This document shows, piece after piece, positions 32,822 to 33,197 of a DNA stretch of 33,197 nucleotides. The stretch is taken from the NCBI RefSeq assembly GCF_007829525.1, contig NZ_VLJP01000006.1, positions 61,401 through 94,597 of the forward strand, read 5' to 3'. The notes beneath the pieces were generated by a model that had not been told where the DNA came from, did no database searches, and saw nothing but the letters and a program-made list of their open reading frames with translations. Source of the DNA: Mesorhizobium sp. J18 (GTDB taxonomy: Bacteria; Pseudomonadota; Alphaproteobacteria; Rhizobiales; Rhizobiaceae). The number at the start of each line of letters is the position of its first letter. The first letter of the stretch is position 1. A program made the translations under genes and the position numbers.

Positions 32822-33197
32822 ATGATGAACGAATTGTCGAAATTGGCAGATCAGTTGCGGGAGACGGATTTTGCCCGGAATATTGCACGGCACACGGCCC
32901 GCATTACAGAACGGGTATGGAGAACCGACACTTCCGGAACCGGTGAAAAAGATGCATCCGACCGACGGGTCGCATTCGAGGTCACCGAGGGCCTGCATTC
33001 CGGCGCAAATCTGGATTTTACCGATACCACCTTCACTATAGGGTCGAGCCTGGATTCGGATGTCGTCCTGAGCGATCCAGGCATTGCGGAAACCCATGCC
33101 CGGTTTCGCCTGAGCGCAAACCGCGTGCATATCGAGGCCATCGGCGGCACCGTGGCTCTGTCGGATGGTCAGGTCGTACCCGAGGGATACGGCCGCC
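32822..33197 (+). CDS. sctD: T3SS basal-body protein SctD with FHA domain, N-terminal part (cut by right edge)
   Basis: About 125 residues are present. An N-terminal helical extension of about 50 residues precedes a forkhead-associated domain: FEVTEGLHSGANLDFTD, then FTIGSSLDSDVVLSDPGIAETHARFRL, the classic G-S-x-x-x-x-D-V-x-L-x-D...H pattern. SctD proteins carry such a cytoplasmic FHA domain that binds SctK. GGGAG precedes the ATG at 32822 by eight bases (a second ATG follows immediately). A stand-alone FHA protein cannot be excluded because the transmembrane and periplasmic ring domains lie beyond the edge, but the T3SS setting makes SctD the best call. Confidence 0.75.
   Translation, partial: MMNELSKLADQLRETDFARNIARHTARITERVWRTDTSGTGEKDASDRRVAFEVTEGLHSGANLDFTDTTFTIGSSLDSDVVLSDPGIAETHARFRLSANRVHIEAIGGTVALSDGQVVPEGYGR

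Overview
The window looks like a GC-rich alphaproteobacterial replicon of the Rhizobiaceae type. Three things suggest this: the polyol ABC-transporter operon closely resembles the smoEFGK/smoS/mtlK operon known from rhizobia and Rhodobacter; the type III secretion (T3SS) genes follow the rhizobial order nolW-nolB-rhcJ-nolU-nolV-rhcN-y4yJ-rhcQRST; and the secretin N-terminal part is a separate gene, as in rhizobia. Nearly all genes in bases 1-22555 lie on the minus strand. No rRNA, tRNA, CRISPR array or insertion sequence was seen.

Bases 1-8838 hold a polyol catabolic operon read right to left. A SorC-type regulator (7879-8838) is followed by binding protein smoE, permeases smoF and smoG, ATPase smoK, sorbitol dehydrogenase smoS, mannitol 2-dehydrogenase mtlK, a HAD phosphatase and an FGGY pentulose kinase cut by the left edge. 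Imported sorbitol, mannitol or arabitol-like polyols would be oxidised to ketoses and phosphorylated. A direct repeat upstream of smoE is a candidate operator, and a hairpin follows smoE.

Bases 8968-13321 hold a compact set that I read as 3-sulfolactate degradation: suyA-suyB (sulfo-lyase), slcC ((S)-sulfolactate dehydrogenase) and comC ((R)-sulfolactate dehydrogenase). A GntR/HutC regulator is transcribed divergently. Together they would convert either sulfolactate enantiomer to pyruvate plus sulfite. An unusually regular operator of four 7-bp half-sites lies over the suyA promoter. A DUF1445 (D-glutamate cyclase-like) gene follows at 13406-14242.

Bases 14399-22555 hold a tightly packed T3SS operon: sctC1, a 62-codon gene of unknown function, sctI-, J-, K-, L-, N-, O-, Q-, R-, S- and T-like genes. 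sctU does not follow sctT. Divergent from it are an L,D-transpeptidase and a LysR regulator. Bases 24495-31388 encode one 2,297-residue protein with paired N-terminal modules, a hydrophobic block, 37 tandem octapeptides and C-terminal SH3b and LysM cell-wall modules. Upstream of it is an RpiR-type regulator. Divergent from that regulator are a 59-codon gene, a strong hairpin and the start of an FHA-domain sctD that runs off the right edge.

The most interesting signals are the giant octapeptide-repeat protein embedded in the T3SS locus, and an 18-bp palindrome with a shared flank (22643-22660 and 32421-32438). The palindrome lies about 90 bp upstream of both T3SS transcription units and looks like a box specific to this system.
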